Below are positions 26,401-36,282 of a stretch of 64,000 nucleotides of DNA, in pieces (position 1 is the stretch's first letter; every line of letters begins with the position of its first letter). The notes under the pieces were generated by a model, which did no database searches, was not told the DNA's origin, and was given only the letters and a program-made list of their open reading frames with translations. The position numbers were made by a program, and so were the translations under genes. Source of the stretch: Bretschneidera sinensis (Eukaryota > Streptophyta > Magnoliopsida > Brassicales > Akaniaceae); the NCBI GenBank assembly GCA_023935145.1, contig CM043700.1, positions 40,280,620-40,344,619 on the forward strand. The letters run 5' to 3'.

Positions 26401-27781
26401 ATCTGTCACCTTTTTCATCCACTTGTTGCTCCATCTACTTATTGCTCCATGCCCCTAGGAAAGTAAGTATTTTTGTTTGGGAAGCTTCTTGGGAGAAAAT
26501 TCTTACCATTGATAATTTGCAAAGAAGGGGGAGAGTTTTTGTTAATAGATGTTTTATATGCAAGAGATGCAACGAGTCCGGTTTTCATTTTTTATTGGAA
26601 TGCTCGTTGGCTAGAAGCTTGTGGGTGATGTCCTATAAGATTTTGGGGATTTCTTGGGTAGTAGCGGGTACCGTCAAAGATGAAGTTTGGGCTTGGAGTG
26701 GGTTACAAGCGCCAAAAGAAGTCAAAAAGGCTTATTTATTGATTCCGCACTCGATTTTTTAGTTAGTGTGGAATGAAAGAAATCATAGAGCCTTCGATGG
26801 TCGTGAGAGAAGTTTGGATTAAAGGGAATTTCTTTTTAAATAATCTTGACCTTTTAGATTTTGTGGATTTACTCTCTTGTAATTAACCTTTGGCTTTGGG
26901 TTTCATCATCTTGGTGCTTCATTTTTCTTAATAATATTTCTTTACTTATAAAAAAAAAAATCTGTCATCTTTTTCTCTCCTTTGACAGAAAGCTTCAAGA
27001 TGACCTCACTGATGAAATGGTTGGATTGGCCCAGCAACTCAAAGAGAGTAGTCTTATGATGAGTGTGTCCCTGCAGAACACTGAAAAAGTAAGAAGTTTT
27101 ATTACCAAGTTTACCGTTTATATTATGGTTATACAAGATGTGTGTATTTTATAACTTGTTTAAACAGAATAGCATAACAGGAATATACGTCCTTTTAAAG
27201 CCTCAGTATATTTAGCTTATGGATGTGTTACTTAAATGTACTTATTTTGTCCTCTTGGTTGCTTCAAGTGCAACAATTTTCTAGATTCTAGACAGTCACT
27301 CAATCATACACTGTCACCATTCCACACAGCCCACAACACAACACGGGAGAAGGATTTTCTTTATCATTAGAGAAAACCCCCACCCCACCTCCACTTCCCT
27401 GGACCTTCTTCCATTTTCGCATAATTTATGCGTTAGATGAGCCATGCTTGCATAATTTGTAATTTGTTTAATTACAAATTGTCTTTTTTTTTTTTTTCTC
27501 TTTTAACAGAAAGAAAAATGGGTTGGATTGCTTATAATTTTTTGGTTTCATGTTTGTGATATATTTCATGATTAATCATCTTTTTAACTCTGACTTCAAA
27601 ACAGATACTTGATTCTACAGAGAAGGCTGTTGAGCATAGTCTCGCTAGCACAGGTCATGCCAATGTGCGGGCCACGCAAATATACTTGGAGAGTTCGAAG
27701 ACTACATGTTTCACGTGGCTTGTTATCTTCCTTATGACTTGTGTTTTCATCATGGTTGTCCTCTTAATTCGTGTCACATGA
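20421..27781 (+). CDS. USE1: USE1-type SNARE (membrane fusion protein Use1)
   Basis: Seven coding exons join in one frame: 20421-20504, 20736-20803, 22606-22678, 24066-24181, 24293-24397, 26989-27088 and 27605-27781, giving 240 residues. All introns are GT-AG. The product matches plant Use1: N-terminal [18 protein letters not shown], then [20 protein letters not shown], a SNARE-like helical part ([19 protein letters not shown] to about residue 200), and a C-terminal hydrophobic anchor [20 protein letters not shown] followed by a few residues. Use1 proteins are tail-anchored ER SNAREs that work with Sec20 and a syntaxin-18-type Qa-SNARE in Golgi-to-ER retrieval; this role is inferred from the family. 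The start codon follows an acceptor-like CTGTAG, so a noncoding first exon is likely. Intron 5 is 2.6 kb and contains a LINE close to the acceptor. Confidence 0.9.
26417..26957 (+). mobile_element. 5'-truncated LINE in intron 5 of the USE1-like gene
   Basis: The fragment encodes the same LINE tail as the copy at 16.4 kb ([28 protein letters not shown]...[26 protein letters not shown]) and ends in an A run at 26950-26960. The flanks AAATCTGTCACCTTTTTC (26399-26416) and AAATCTGTCATCTTTTTC (26958-26975) are an 18 bp target duplication with one mismatch. Insertion is in the sense orientation of the host gene, 13 bases upstream of exon 6 once the downstream TSD copy is counted. Confidence 0.9.
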
Positions 27782-29401
27782 AGTGATTCTCAAGTAAGAA
27801 ATCTCTGTTCTTTTTCCCAGGCTCTCTGCCCACAAGATAGTATTACTACCTTCAAAATGAGTAGTTTTTGATACTTTTACAGGGGTAAAGCAGTGTGATT
27901 TACCTTCCCATGTAAACTTTTGGGCTTTTGAACTATTAGATTTTCTTTACTTATCAAAGGAGAAAAAAACAATTAGACTTTCTCTATTCCTGAGATTGTT
28001 AATTTTTAATGGTTAGTTAAATTCACATTTTCTTTTGCAACTGCTGCACTTTGATAATTGTGGCTGCAGAGATTGGCTTAACTCCACTAAGGAGTATTTG
28101 TTGTAGGATTTAATTCTGGGATGCATAGACAAGAAAAAAGGACGAGTGGGAGAACTGTTGGGGCCGGGGTGTTTTGGATTTGAAAATACATTTGGAATAT
28201 ACGGCATCTTTAAGAGTTTAATACATAAAAATTACGCTATTTGATTCTGAGAAATTTTTGGAGTATTTGTAGACTAAATGAATCATCATGCATTGATGCT
28301 AATTCGTTTAGTCCACAACTCACTCGGTCCAGACAAGTATTTGTCTATTGATTCGTTTATATGGGAAAACATTTTTCCCCGTTAGGTTGTTGAAGGGTTT
28401 ACTCTTCATTGATCATCGAGGCAAGAGGATCTTTTATTTTCTTAGAACCCGTTTGTCACATCAAAAGAAACAGTTTATGATTTATAAATTAAAATTTTGA
28501 AATGTTTTATGTTAAAACAGTAATAAAGTTATAAATTGTTTAATGTTTGGTAAAATAATATAGCCTCAGTTCTTTAGTAACACAAACCATTTTATATAAA
28601 TGTTTGTGATTAGCTTAGATTTTGTTTATAAAAAATAAAAATCATTTAATAAATTCTTCCAAACAGAGTCAAAATTTAACTGTTTGTAATATGTAGGTGA
28701 ATACTTTTAAATACCTTCAAACATTATAATTACATAACTCGAATCTTAATCCTACTTTAAGCCTCATCCTACCTTTTATTTCCGGGCCAAAGCCTTGGTG
28801 GGAAAATTGATTAAACTTTAACAACAAGGATGCCTATTGCCCATTCATTTTTCACGGATGACCTAGTTTTGTTTATGGAAGCTTTTCTAAGGTTATAGAT
28901 GAAATTTTGAGACATTACCCAAAGAAAAAAAAATGTGAGAAGTCTTCATAAGGTAAAAATCTCAAGCTTGATTTGGAAAATAGCAATCATAGATAATCAA
29001 AGATTTACTGTTAATATTATGTCGATGGCAGAGAAAATTCAGTCATAGCTGAGGTTTGGCAACATTTTATCTAACAGTAAAAATAATTTTAAGTTTGTAA
29101 AATAATTTTTAAAATTATTTATAATAGAATAATATTAAAATTATAAATTATTTAATGCTTAATAAATCAACAACAAAAACAACTTTATTACGCAATTTTA
29201 ATATAATCATTCTAAAAATAAATTTGACCCAATTGCCTAACATTTGTTTATAGAAAACAAAATCACATGAGCTAAATAATTTTATGAAAAATTCTTAATT
29301 GTATATGGTGTAAATCTTTTAATTTACATCGATTGAAAATTTAATTAATAATTCTTAAAACTTTTATTAATAACATTCGTATATATTTAATAAATATTAT
29401 T
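27782..29401. other. 3' flank of the USE1-like gene and intergenic DNA
   Basis: The USE1-like 3' UTR presumably occupies the first few hundred bases. The rest is AT-rich with no recognisable gene. Stretches such as 28470-28690 and 29050-29230, rich in ATAAATTATTTAAT-like strings, resemble small decayed MITEs, but I could not define their ends. Confidence 0.5.
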
Positions 29402-30156
29402 TGTTGATGCCAAAAATTGTTGGTGCTGACGTGGCCTGGGTAATGACTCGGCCTGGACCCTGCACAAGTGACAGGGGTGAACCGAAGACCCTCGGAAGGA
29501 GGGGAGGGGGAGACCTTCGAGGGTGCTCCGAAGCTTAAGTTAGCAAGGATTTGAAGGTGAAGCTGAGGGTTCGAAAGAGGAATCGAGAGCTTAAGTAAAT
29601 CAAGTATAAGTGCAGATGTGTATGAAAAATGAATGGTGAAGTCCATACCTTGACCCATTTATAGTTGTCTGCCAGTGGGGAGGGTATGATTACAAGCTCA
29701 GGAGAAGGGGCGCTGTAGGGTGGCCGCAGGCGGTCGTAGGGTGGTTGCAGGGCTAGGCGGTTGTAGGGTAGCTGCGGGGCGGCAGTAGGGTGGCTGGTGG
29801 CTGTAGGGTGTCAAGTCGTAGGGGAGATCCAAGTGTAGGTTTGTCGGGCCATCCTTCATGGGCTTGGAGATTTTGCTGGGCTGGAGAGTATATTGGCTGC
29901 TTATCTGGGCTGGAGGGGTTACTGGATCAGATTGCTACTTGGGCTGGAAGGTCCGTTGGGCCTTTTGTTGGGTTGCAGCACTCTATTGGGCTTGGAGCTT
30001 ACTTGGGCCCGAGGGTTTAGTTGGGCCTAGAGCTTTGTCTGGACTGGAGCACCCTGTTAGACTTGGAGCTTACTTGGGCCGAAGAGTTTAGACGGGCCTA
30101 GGGCTTATTTGGGCTGGAGTACTTTGCTGGGCCGGAATATTTTGGGCCATATCACA
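29402..30156 (-). repeat. 3' LTR of element A
   Basis: On the minus strand it starts TGTGATATGGCCC after the polypurine tract and ends GGCATCAACA, 755 bp in all. The first ~320 plus-strand bases match 32796-33118. The middle contains GGGCT-rich imperfect repeats (29700-30150, plus-strand strings like TTGGGCTGGAG), which generate spurious open frames. Confidence 0.8.
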
Positions 30157-30182
30157 GGCCTCCCACTTCCTTTAGTACATTT
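30157..30182 (-). other. Polypurine tract of element A
   Basis: The minus strand reads AATGTACTAAAGGAAGTGGG then AGGCC, directly before the LTR start TGTGATATGG. Element B has AAATGTACTAAATGAAGTGG then GGGGCTTC before TGATACAG, a nearly identical arrangement that helped identify A. Confidence 0.8.
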
Positions 30183-30459
30183 ACGTGCTTAAGGAAGTAC
30201 TTTGTGGGACAGGCTTTAAAAGGAGCTGAGTACAACTTGGTCGTGGGAGTTGGACCGTTATCCTCGGGAGGCAAAAGGTCGTCTGGAGAAGCGAAATGCC
30301 TTCCTGAAAATTATACTTGCATTTAGAGGCTATCCTCGGGATTTGGACCGTCACTTTCGGGAGGCGAAAGGCTGCCTAGAGAAGCGAAAAGTCGTCTCGA
30401 AAGCCGTAAAGTCTCATCTTTTTCCGTTTCTTGCATTTATCACCCTCGTTGAACGTGTT

Positions 30460-31110
30460 TTCCCTTATTATAAGTAGGGGTTTTTGACACATTTTGTTTT
30501 AAGCAGAAACGAGTTCAGTTTCTGAGATTGAGAGGGAGGCGCGACCTTACTTCCTAACAGTGGAGTCATTGGTTTAAAAAATTCCGAGGGTAGTGGTCCT
30601 GGAGAAGGAGAGGAGTCAGCAGAATTTTGAGGGGTTGATGGAAGCCAGAGGGGAAGGTGAGACCATTCTGGAAGAGGATCGTGGTTCAGTGAATATGGAC
30701 GTCTTTCTAACTTTAAGTGGAGATCAGGACCTCTTTCAGATTCCAAGTGAGAGCACGGGCCTCTTTCAGATTCCGAGTAGGAGTCGTGGAAGGGGTGAGG
30801 CCGTGTCTCTGGATGGTGGGCCCCTAGAGCCCCTGGCTTATTGGAACTGAGGAAGAAGAGGGGAGGGGCTGTCCTCAAGGGAGTACCACTGGTTCATTTA
30901 AAGCCAGGACAGCCTCTTCCTGATTCTAAGTGGGGGTGGGGGTTCCACTGTGCCAGGAGCTTTTTAGCCTGAAGGGGGTGTGGGAGCTTGTAACCGGTAC
31001 TGCTTGAGGAGCTTGGTGCTTTAGTTTTTTCTTTGTACTTTGAGGCCGTTAAGGCCCTTTTTACTTTGTACTTCGAGGTCATTAGTTGTAATTATCTGAA
31101 TTAATAAAAT
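30460..31110 (+). other. Putative antisense transcription unit in element A
   Basis: Read on the plus strand, antisense to the element, the region has a TATA-like CCCTTATTATAAGTAGGGG (30462-30480). An open frame of 85 codons follows (30593-30850), and an AATAAA signal lies at 31103-31108. The frame is rich in Glu, Gly and Arg and matches nothing I know. Element B has an antisense gene with a similarly placed TATA-like box. The unit may be noncoding. Confidence 0.4.
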
Positions 31111-31263
31111 ATCTTTTCTTTTAATCTTCACCTTGTGTGATATCCTTGTTTTCCATACTTAATTCAATAAAACGAACTTGGTCTTGAACACAATATGGGA
31201 GAAATGCTTGAACTAGGAGAAGTCTTGATACAGTGTTTGCAAAACGTCTGAACCCTAGAGAAT

Positions 31264-32040
31264 AAGGCCATGCGTTTGTAGCATAAGTTCAAACGCTCGG
31301 ACTTTGGAGAACTCAACCAAGTGTATGCAACACAGCTCATACGCTCGGACTTTTGGAGAACTTGGCCGAGCGTATGCAACGCAGCTCATACGCTCGGACT
31401 TTTGGAGAACTTGGCCGAGCGTTAGACAAGGCTTGGACTTTTGGAGAGCATGGCCGAGCGTTAGACAAGGCTTGGACTTTTGGAGAACTTGGCCGAGCGT
31501 ATGCAAAACAGCTCATACGCTCGGACTTTGGAGATCTTGGCTGAGCGTTAACAAAGCTCGGACTTCTGGAGAATTTGGCGGAGTGTAGGCAATGCAGCTC
31601 ATACGCTTGGACTTTGGAGATCTTGGCCGAGCGTTGACGAGGCTCGGACTTTTGGAGAACACAGCTGAGTGTTAGACAAGGCTCAGATTTTTGGAGAACA
31701 CGGTCGAGCATTAGACAAGGCTCGGACTTTTGGAGAACTTGGCCGAGCGTATGCAAAGCAGTTTATACGCTCGGACTTTAGAGATCTTGGCCGAGCGTTG
31801 ATAAGGCTCGGACTTCTAGAGAATTTGGTGAAGTGTAGGCAACGCAGCTCATACGTTTGGACTATGGAGATCTTAGCCGAGTGTTGACGAGGCTCGGACT
31901 TTTGGAGAACACAGCCGAACATTGACAAGGCTCAGACTTTTGGAGAACTTGGTCGAGAGTATGCAGAGCAGCTCATACGCTCGGACTTTGGAGATCTTGG
32001 CCATCGCTCGGCCCTGGAGATGCTTGGTCATGCGCACTGA
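31264..32040. repeat. Irregular minisatellite array of element A (49 and ~39 bp units)
   Basis: Long units (~49 bp) carry CATACGCTCGG, a 17-base spacer with TTTTGGAGAAC, then CCGAGCGTATG; short units (~39 bp) carry CCGAGCGTTAGACAAGGCTT. The two types alternate irregularly. Several units contain an inverted repeat of up to 11 bp. Read in the element's sense direction (minus), the long unit aligns with the 48 bp unit of element B. Open frames crossing the array on both strands are by-products of the repeat. Confidence 0.9.
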
Positions 32041-32109
32041 TGCTCGGCCTGTGTGCACAAGTATGCACCGAAGCTGGGACGAGGCTGAGCGTATGAACAC
32101 ATATATCAG

Positions 32110-32690
32110 CGCTCGGACTTAGGTGTGCACTACATTGCTCGACCGTGTGCACTTAGCAACCGCTCGGACAGGGGAATGTGCACTATAGCGCTCAACCGTG
32201 TGCACTTAGCAATCGCTCGGACAAGGGAATGTGCACTGTGGTGCTCGGTCGAGTGCACTTAGAAACTGCTCGGACAGGGAAATGTGCACTACGGCGCTCG
32301 ACCGTGTGCAATTAGCAACCGCTCGGACAGGGGAATGTGCACTACGGCGCTCAGCCGAGTGCACTTAGCAATCGCTCGGACAAGGGAATGTGCACTATGG
32401 CGTTCGGCCGAGTGCACTTAGCAACCGCTCGGACAGGGGAATGTGTACTACGGCGCTCGATCGTGTGCACTTAACAATCGCTCGGACAGGGGAATGTGCA
32501 CTACGGTGCTCGGCCGAGTGCACTTAGCAACCCCTCGGACAGGGGCATGTGCACTACGGCACCCGACCGTGTGCACTTAGCAAACGCTCGGACAGGGGTA
32601 TACGCACTACGGCGCCCGACCGTGTGCACTTAGCAACCGCTCGGACAGGGGAATGTGCGCTCGGCCGTGTGCACTTGAAACTCTAAAGTG
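32110..32690. repeat. 53 bp minisatellite array of element A
   Basis: About eleven units of CGCTCGGACAGGGGAATGTG, CACTACGGCG, CTCGACCGTGTGCACTTAGC and AAC. Unit starts at 32161, 32214, 32267 and 32320 and the last at 32638 fall exactly on a 53-base grid. Individual units contain GTGCACT...AGTGCAC and CTCGGCCGAG inverted repeats. Confidence 0.92.
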
Positions 32691-32774
32691 TGTTACGCGG
32701 TGTCAGATGGCTTGGCATCGCAACAGATGAGTTCTTTAGACTTCTTCGCTTCTACTGTAGTGAGAGATTGTGAT

Positions 32775-32794
32775 TTCCCACGGACGATGCCAAT
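32775..32794 (-). other. Primer binding site of element A
   Basis: The minus strand reads ATTGGCATCGTCCGTGGGAA one base after the LTR end GGCATCAACA. The form TTGGCGCCGTCTGTGGGAA is common in plant Tat-lineage elements. Downstream sequence (GTCTAAAGAACTCATCTGTT, then GCGATGCC) matches the gag leader of element B. Confidence 0.75.
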
Positions 32795-32795
32795 C

Positions 32796-33118
32796 TGTTG
32801 ATGCCAAAAATTGTTGGTGCTGACGTGGCCTGGGTAATGACTCGGCCTGGACCCTGCACAAGTGACAGGGGTGAACTGAAGACCCTTGAAAGGAGGGGAG
32901 GGGGAGACCTCCGATGGTGCTCAGAAGCTTAAGTTAGCAAGGATTTGAAGGTGAAGCCGAGGGTTCGAAAGAGGAACCGATGGCTTAAGTAAATCAAGTA
33001 TAAGTGCAGATGTGTATGAAAAATGAATGGTGAAGTCCATACCTTGGCCCATTTATAGGTTTCTGTCAGTGGGGAGGGTATGATTACAAGCTCAGGAGAA
33101 GGGGCGCTGTAGGGTGGC
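32796..33118 (-). repeat. Truncated 5' LTR of element A
   Basis: It matches 29402-29724 closely on the plus strand, then breaks off after GCGCTGTAGGGTGGC, so about 430 bp of the LTR are missing. The sequence beyond the break (GTAGGTTCTTTTGTCATT) is unrelated to the LTR. Confidence 0.85.
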
Positions 33119-34140
33119 GTAGGTTCTTTTGTCATTCGGTTCAATAGGTTCCTTTGTCATTATTAATAAAATCAACACAAACGTTTTTTGAGTCTAATAT
33201 AAAAATTATGGTGTTCGTATTTGAGGGCTTGATTTGAGAATAATTATGAGTTAAGAATGACAAAATAATTTATTTAGTGATTGTTTTTTTGTCTTTTATT
33301 TGGTTAAAAAAAGTTTTGTTCTTCGTGAGTCATGAGTTTGATAGAATTGATGAATTTAGATAGTTAATTGTTACCTCATATGTTATAAAAGAATTTAGAT
33401 CAAAATGAATTAGAATAACAATAAAATTACATATAGGCTATAAAATGGGTAAATTTTCAAGGGGCTAAATTTTATTTAAGATTTTTTTTAACAATTTGAA
33501 TATTTTTATTATAATTTGAAAAACAACATTTCTCTTTTTCAACATAATATGAGTAAATTTTAAAAATAACATCATCTTATTTAGAAAACAGCTTAAACAT
33601 CCCACAAACTCATCAACAGTAAAAAAAGAAAAAAAGTGTTCTTCTTTGGATATAAATTGGCACATGATTATGACCAACAAAGGGTTTTTTGGAATTTCAA
33701 AAATATTTACTACATTTAACCAATTTTATTCTCTTTGGCCAATTTTCAACAAATTTGAAGATGGTTTGTGTTGATTTTATTCTCGCCATATCATTATTAA
33801 TAAAATTTTTAAAATTTATCAATCAAGTTTTCAATGAATCAAATTTTTTTTTTATTTTGTGCTTCGGTGCTTCTAATATTACCTGCGCACGTGTCAGTTG
33901 CTTAAATTTGTGCACAAGTCCTTGGATTTGATTAAGTAAAACGAATCTATTGCACCTGATAACAACTGCTAATCCTACGGACCTTACCATCTCCTATGAC
34001 GTGGATTACCCTCATCTGGATCGTAGATTCCTTAGCCATTGAACGGTGATAAAACATTCAATTCCGCCGCTTGGACTATAATTAATTTTTCTCTATCGCA
34101 ACCGTTTCCTCTCTTCGAAATCCCTAACCCAAAATAGAAA
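33119..34140. other. Intergenic DNA upstream of the F-box/WD40 gene
   Basis: No gene is recognisable. The AT-rich stretch contains a short direct repeat, AGGTTC(C)TTTGTCATT, near 33120-33165. Its last few hundred bases should hold the promoter of the F-box/WD40 gene, but I see no clear TATA box. Confidence 0.5.
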
Positions 34141-34186
34141 ACTTTGATACTTCTCTGCTTCAAAGATTGTGTTCTGATCTTTAGAG

Positions 34187-34566
34187 GTACTTCTTTTATT
34201 TCAATTTAGCTAATCATTATTTACATTTAGGTTCTATTTTACGTTTTCCTCTTTGCGTTTTCATAGGTTCATATTGACGTTCTGTTTATTTAACTCTCCT
34301 TTGAATTTCTTTCGTCTTCCTTAGTTTTCTATTAATTACTGTTAGGTCCTTCTGATATTTGCCTTAAATTTCCTCTTTTTTTTAATTACATTTGAGCTTT
34401 TGTAATTGTTTTAGTTTCTAACATTTTGGTGTTGCTTTTCCATTTTTAGGGTTTGTTAGATTCGTGTTTCTAGTTGGAAGTTTCGGGTTCTCCTTCAAAT
34501 TTCTAGAGAATAAAGGTTCTGTTATTAAACTATTACTGTGTTCAATTCTTGGAAGTTTTGCTTCAG
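34187..34566 (+). other. Probable 5' UTR intron of the F-box/WD40 gene
   Basis: TTTAGAG/GTACTTC at 34187 looks like a donor, and the T-rich GGAAGTTTTGCTTCAG ending at 34566 looks like an acceptor 48 bases before the start codon. The interval is T-rich throughout, as plant introns are. No transcript evidence is available. Confidence 0.5.
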
Positions 34567-34614
34567 GAGATTTAGGTTTTAACCCTCGAATTATAGTTTA
34601 GGTAACATTTTTTT

Positions 34615-36282
34615 ATGGCATTTGAATGCCAAGAGAGCACTGAAGCTTCTAAGAACTTGGAAAATTTTGTTGCAAATTGTTGGGAAGATCAAATTGAATC
34701 AAATCAGTTCAAAATCAATCCCGAAACTGAAAATTTTGAAATTTCAGAAGACACTTTACGTTGTCAACTTAAGAAGGGAATTGCAAGCTCTTTTGCTTCG
34801 AATCAATTGCCTTGTAATGATGTTTTGTCCAGTTATCGTCGGTCAATCACTGACCTCCCTCCAGCCTTAATATCTGAAATTCTTAATTGCCTTGACCCTA
34901 AAGAACTTGGTATAGTTTCGTGTGTCTCACCAATTCTCCAAAGGCTAGCATCTGAGCACCATGTTTGGAAGGAATTTTACTGTGAGAGGTGGGGACTACC
35001 TATAGTACCGGCACCTTTGGTTCCAGGGGTTTCAGATGAGAAGTCGTGGAAAGAATTGTTTGTGGAGAGGGAATTTAGGAGTAAGACATTCTTGGGACGG
35101 TACAGCAATGATGTTCTGTATGGTCACACTGAAGCTGTTAGGACAGTTTTCCTTTTGGCTTCTGCTAAGCTCATTTTTACTTCTGGGTATGATTCGGTTG
35201 TGCGAATATGGGACATGGAAGAAGGGTTGTCGATTGCATCATCACGTCCCCTTGGTTGCACTATTAGAGCAGTTGCAGTGGATACAAAACTCTTGGTTGC
35301 TGGGGGTACTGATGGCTTTATACATTGTTGGAGAGCAGTGGAGGGTCTCCCTTACTTGTTTGACCTTTGGGGTCGTGAGAAACAGAACACTGAGTTTCGA
35401 CTTTGGGAACATGAGGGACCTATTACTTCTCTTGCTTTGGATCTAACAAAAATCTACAGTGGGTCCTGGGACATGACTGTTCGCATATGGGATCGTTCTT
35501 TACTGAAATGCTTAAAGGTTTTGAGGCATGGTGACTGGGTTTGGGGCCTTGTTCCTCATGATACTACAGTTGCTAGCGCATCAGGCTCAGATGTGTATGT
35601 TTGGGATACAAACAGTGGGATTCCAATTGCTATCATTCGAAGTGCTCATGTTGGTAACACTTATTCTTTGGCACGGAGCCATACAGGAGATTTCCTGTTT
35701 ACTGGAGGGGAAGATGGAGCAATACAAATGTTTGAGATCGCAAAGGATTGCGATGAGGCTAACCTAGTGCTGGTTGCTACGTGGATACCTCACTCGGGTC
35801 CTGTTCATTCCCTTGCATTTGAGTTTCCCTGGCTTGTCTCAGCTTCTAGTGATGGCAAGCTCGCTCTAATTGATGTGAGAAAGTTGTTGCGGACTAGCAG
35901 GCGCTCTTTGGGAAGGAAGGTTTCAAGGGTTAAGCACATGGATAGGAATAGCGTGGAGCCACCACAGAGGATGTTACATGGATTTGGATGCAATTTATTC
36001 TCAGTAGATGTCGGTGCTGATCGTATTGTATGTGGAGGTGAGGAGGGTGTTGTTAGGATTTGGAACTTCTCACAAGCGATGGAAATTGAGCGCAGGGTCC
36101 GTGCTCTTAGAGGAATACGGTTAGAAAACAGGATGAGGCGACGTAAGCTCCAAATAGAGATGAATACTAAAGGAGGTAGGGCTGATCAATGTTCAGTTGC
36201 TGCCAAGAAGAACCCTATCAATGGTGACAAGAATGGTGTCTGGCACAATAAACGTGGGATGAGTAGCAAGCTGAAGGCGTAG
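34615..36282 (+). CDS. F-box/WD-40 repeat protein (At5g21040/FBX2-like)
   Basis: A single uninterrupted frame of 555 codons. Residues 78-125 form an F-box (ITDLPPALISEILNCLDPKE, then LASEHHVWKEFYCERWG), which binds SKP1 in SCF ubiquitin ligases. From about residue 168 WD40 repeats follow, with GHTEAVRTVFL...VVRIWD, GSWDMTVRIWD, ASGSDVYVWD, GGEDGAIQMFE, SDGKLALIDVR and GGEEGVVRIWN; these likely recruit the substrate. The basic tail (RRVRALRGIRLENRMRRRK) fits a nuclear signal. The N terminus and overall layout resemble Arabidopsis At5g21040, reported as FBX2 and linked to phosphate-starvation responses; that role here is inference. A 5' UTR intron is likely at 34187-34566 (AG/GTACTT ... TTGCTTCAG). 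Length is normal for the family and no damage is visible. Confidence 0.92.
   Translation: MAFECQESTEASKNLENFVANCWEDQIESNQFKINPETENFEISEDTLRCQLKKGIASSFASNQLPCNDVLSSYRRSITDLPPALISEILNCLDPKELGIVSCVSPILQRLASEHHVWKEFYCERWGLPIVPAPLVPGVSDEKSWKELFVEREFRSKTFLGRYSNDVLYGHTEAVRTVFLLASAKLIFTSGYDSVVRIWDMEEGLSIASSRPLGCTIRAVAVDTKLLVAGGTDGFIHCWRAVEGLPYLFDLWGREKQNTEFRLWEHEGPITSLALDLTKIYSGSWDMTVRIWDRSLLKCLKVLRHGDWVWGLVPHDTTVASASGSDVYVWDTNSGIPIAIIRSAHVGNTYSLARSHTGDFLFTGGEDGAIQMFEIAKDCDEANLVLVATWIPHSGPVHSLAFEFPWLVSASSDGKLALIDVRKLLRTSRRSLGRKVSRVKHMDRNSVEPPQRMLHGFGCNLFSVDVGADRIVCGGEEGVVRIWNFSQAMEIERRVRALRGIRLENRMRRRKLQIEMNTKGGRADQCSVAAKKNPINGDKNGVWHNKRGMSSKLKA

Larger units (their letters stand above)
29402..33118 (-). 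mobile_element. Element A: non-autonomous Tat-like LTR element
   Basis: Direct repeats at 29402-30156 and 32796-33118 (both starting TGTTGATGCCAAAAATTGTT on the plus strand) are its LTRs. On the minus strand the downstream end of the 32796-33118 repeat is followed by a primer site, ATTGGCATCGTCCGTGGGAA. The internal DNA ends in AAAGGAAGTGGGAGGCC, a polypurine tract, next to the TGTGATATGG start of the 3' LTR. Both sites and their surroundings match element B at 42-52 kb. The 2.6 kb interior keeps only the ATG start region of gag and holds no pol; two minisatellite arrays and a possible antisense transcription unit fill it. The 5' LTR is cut to 323 of 755 bp, so no target duplication can be checked. 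Confidence 0.82.

Noticed and set aside
29790..30091. Gly/Trp-rich frames of 76-77 codons
   Set aside because: They lie in the GGGCTGGAG-type repeats of the LTR of element A and overlap in two frames.
31164..32122. Overlapping repeat-rich frames on both strands
   Set aside because: All are products of the 49/39 bp array of element A.
31264..32690. CRISPR-like array
   Set aside because: Regular repeats are adjacent to each other with no unique spacers, in plant nuclear DNA within an LTR element.
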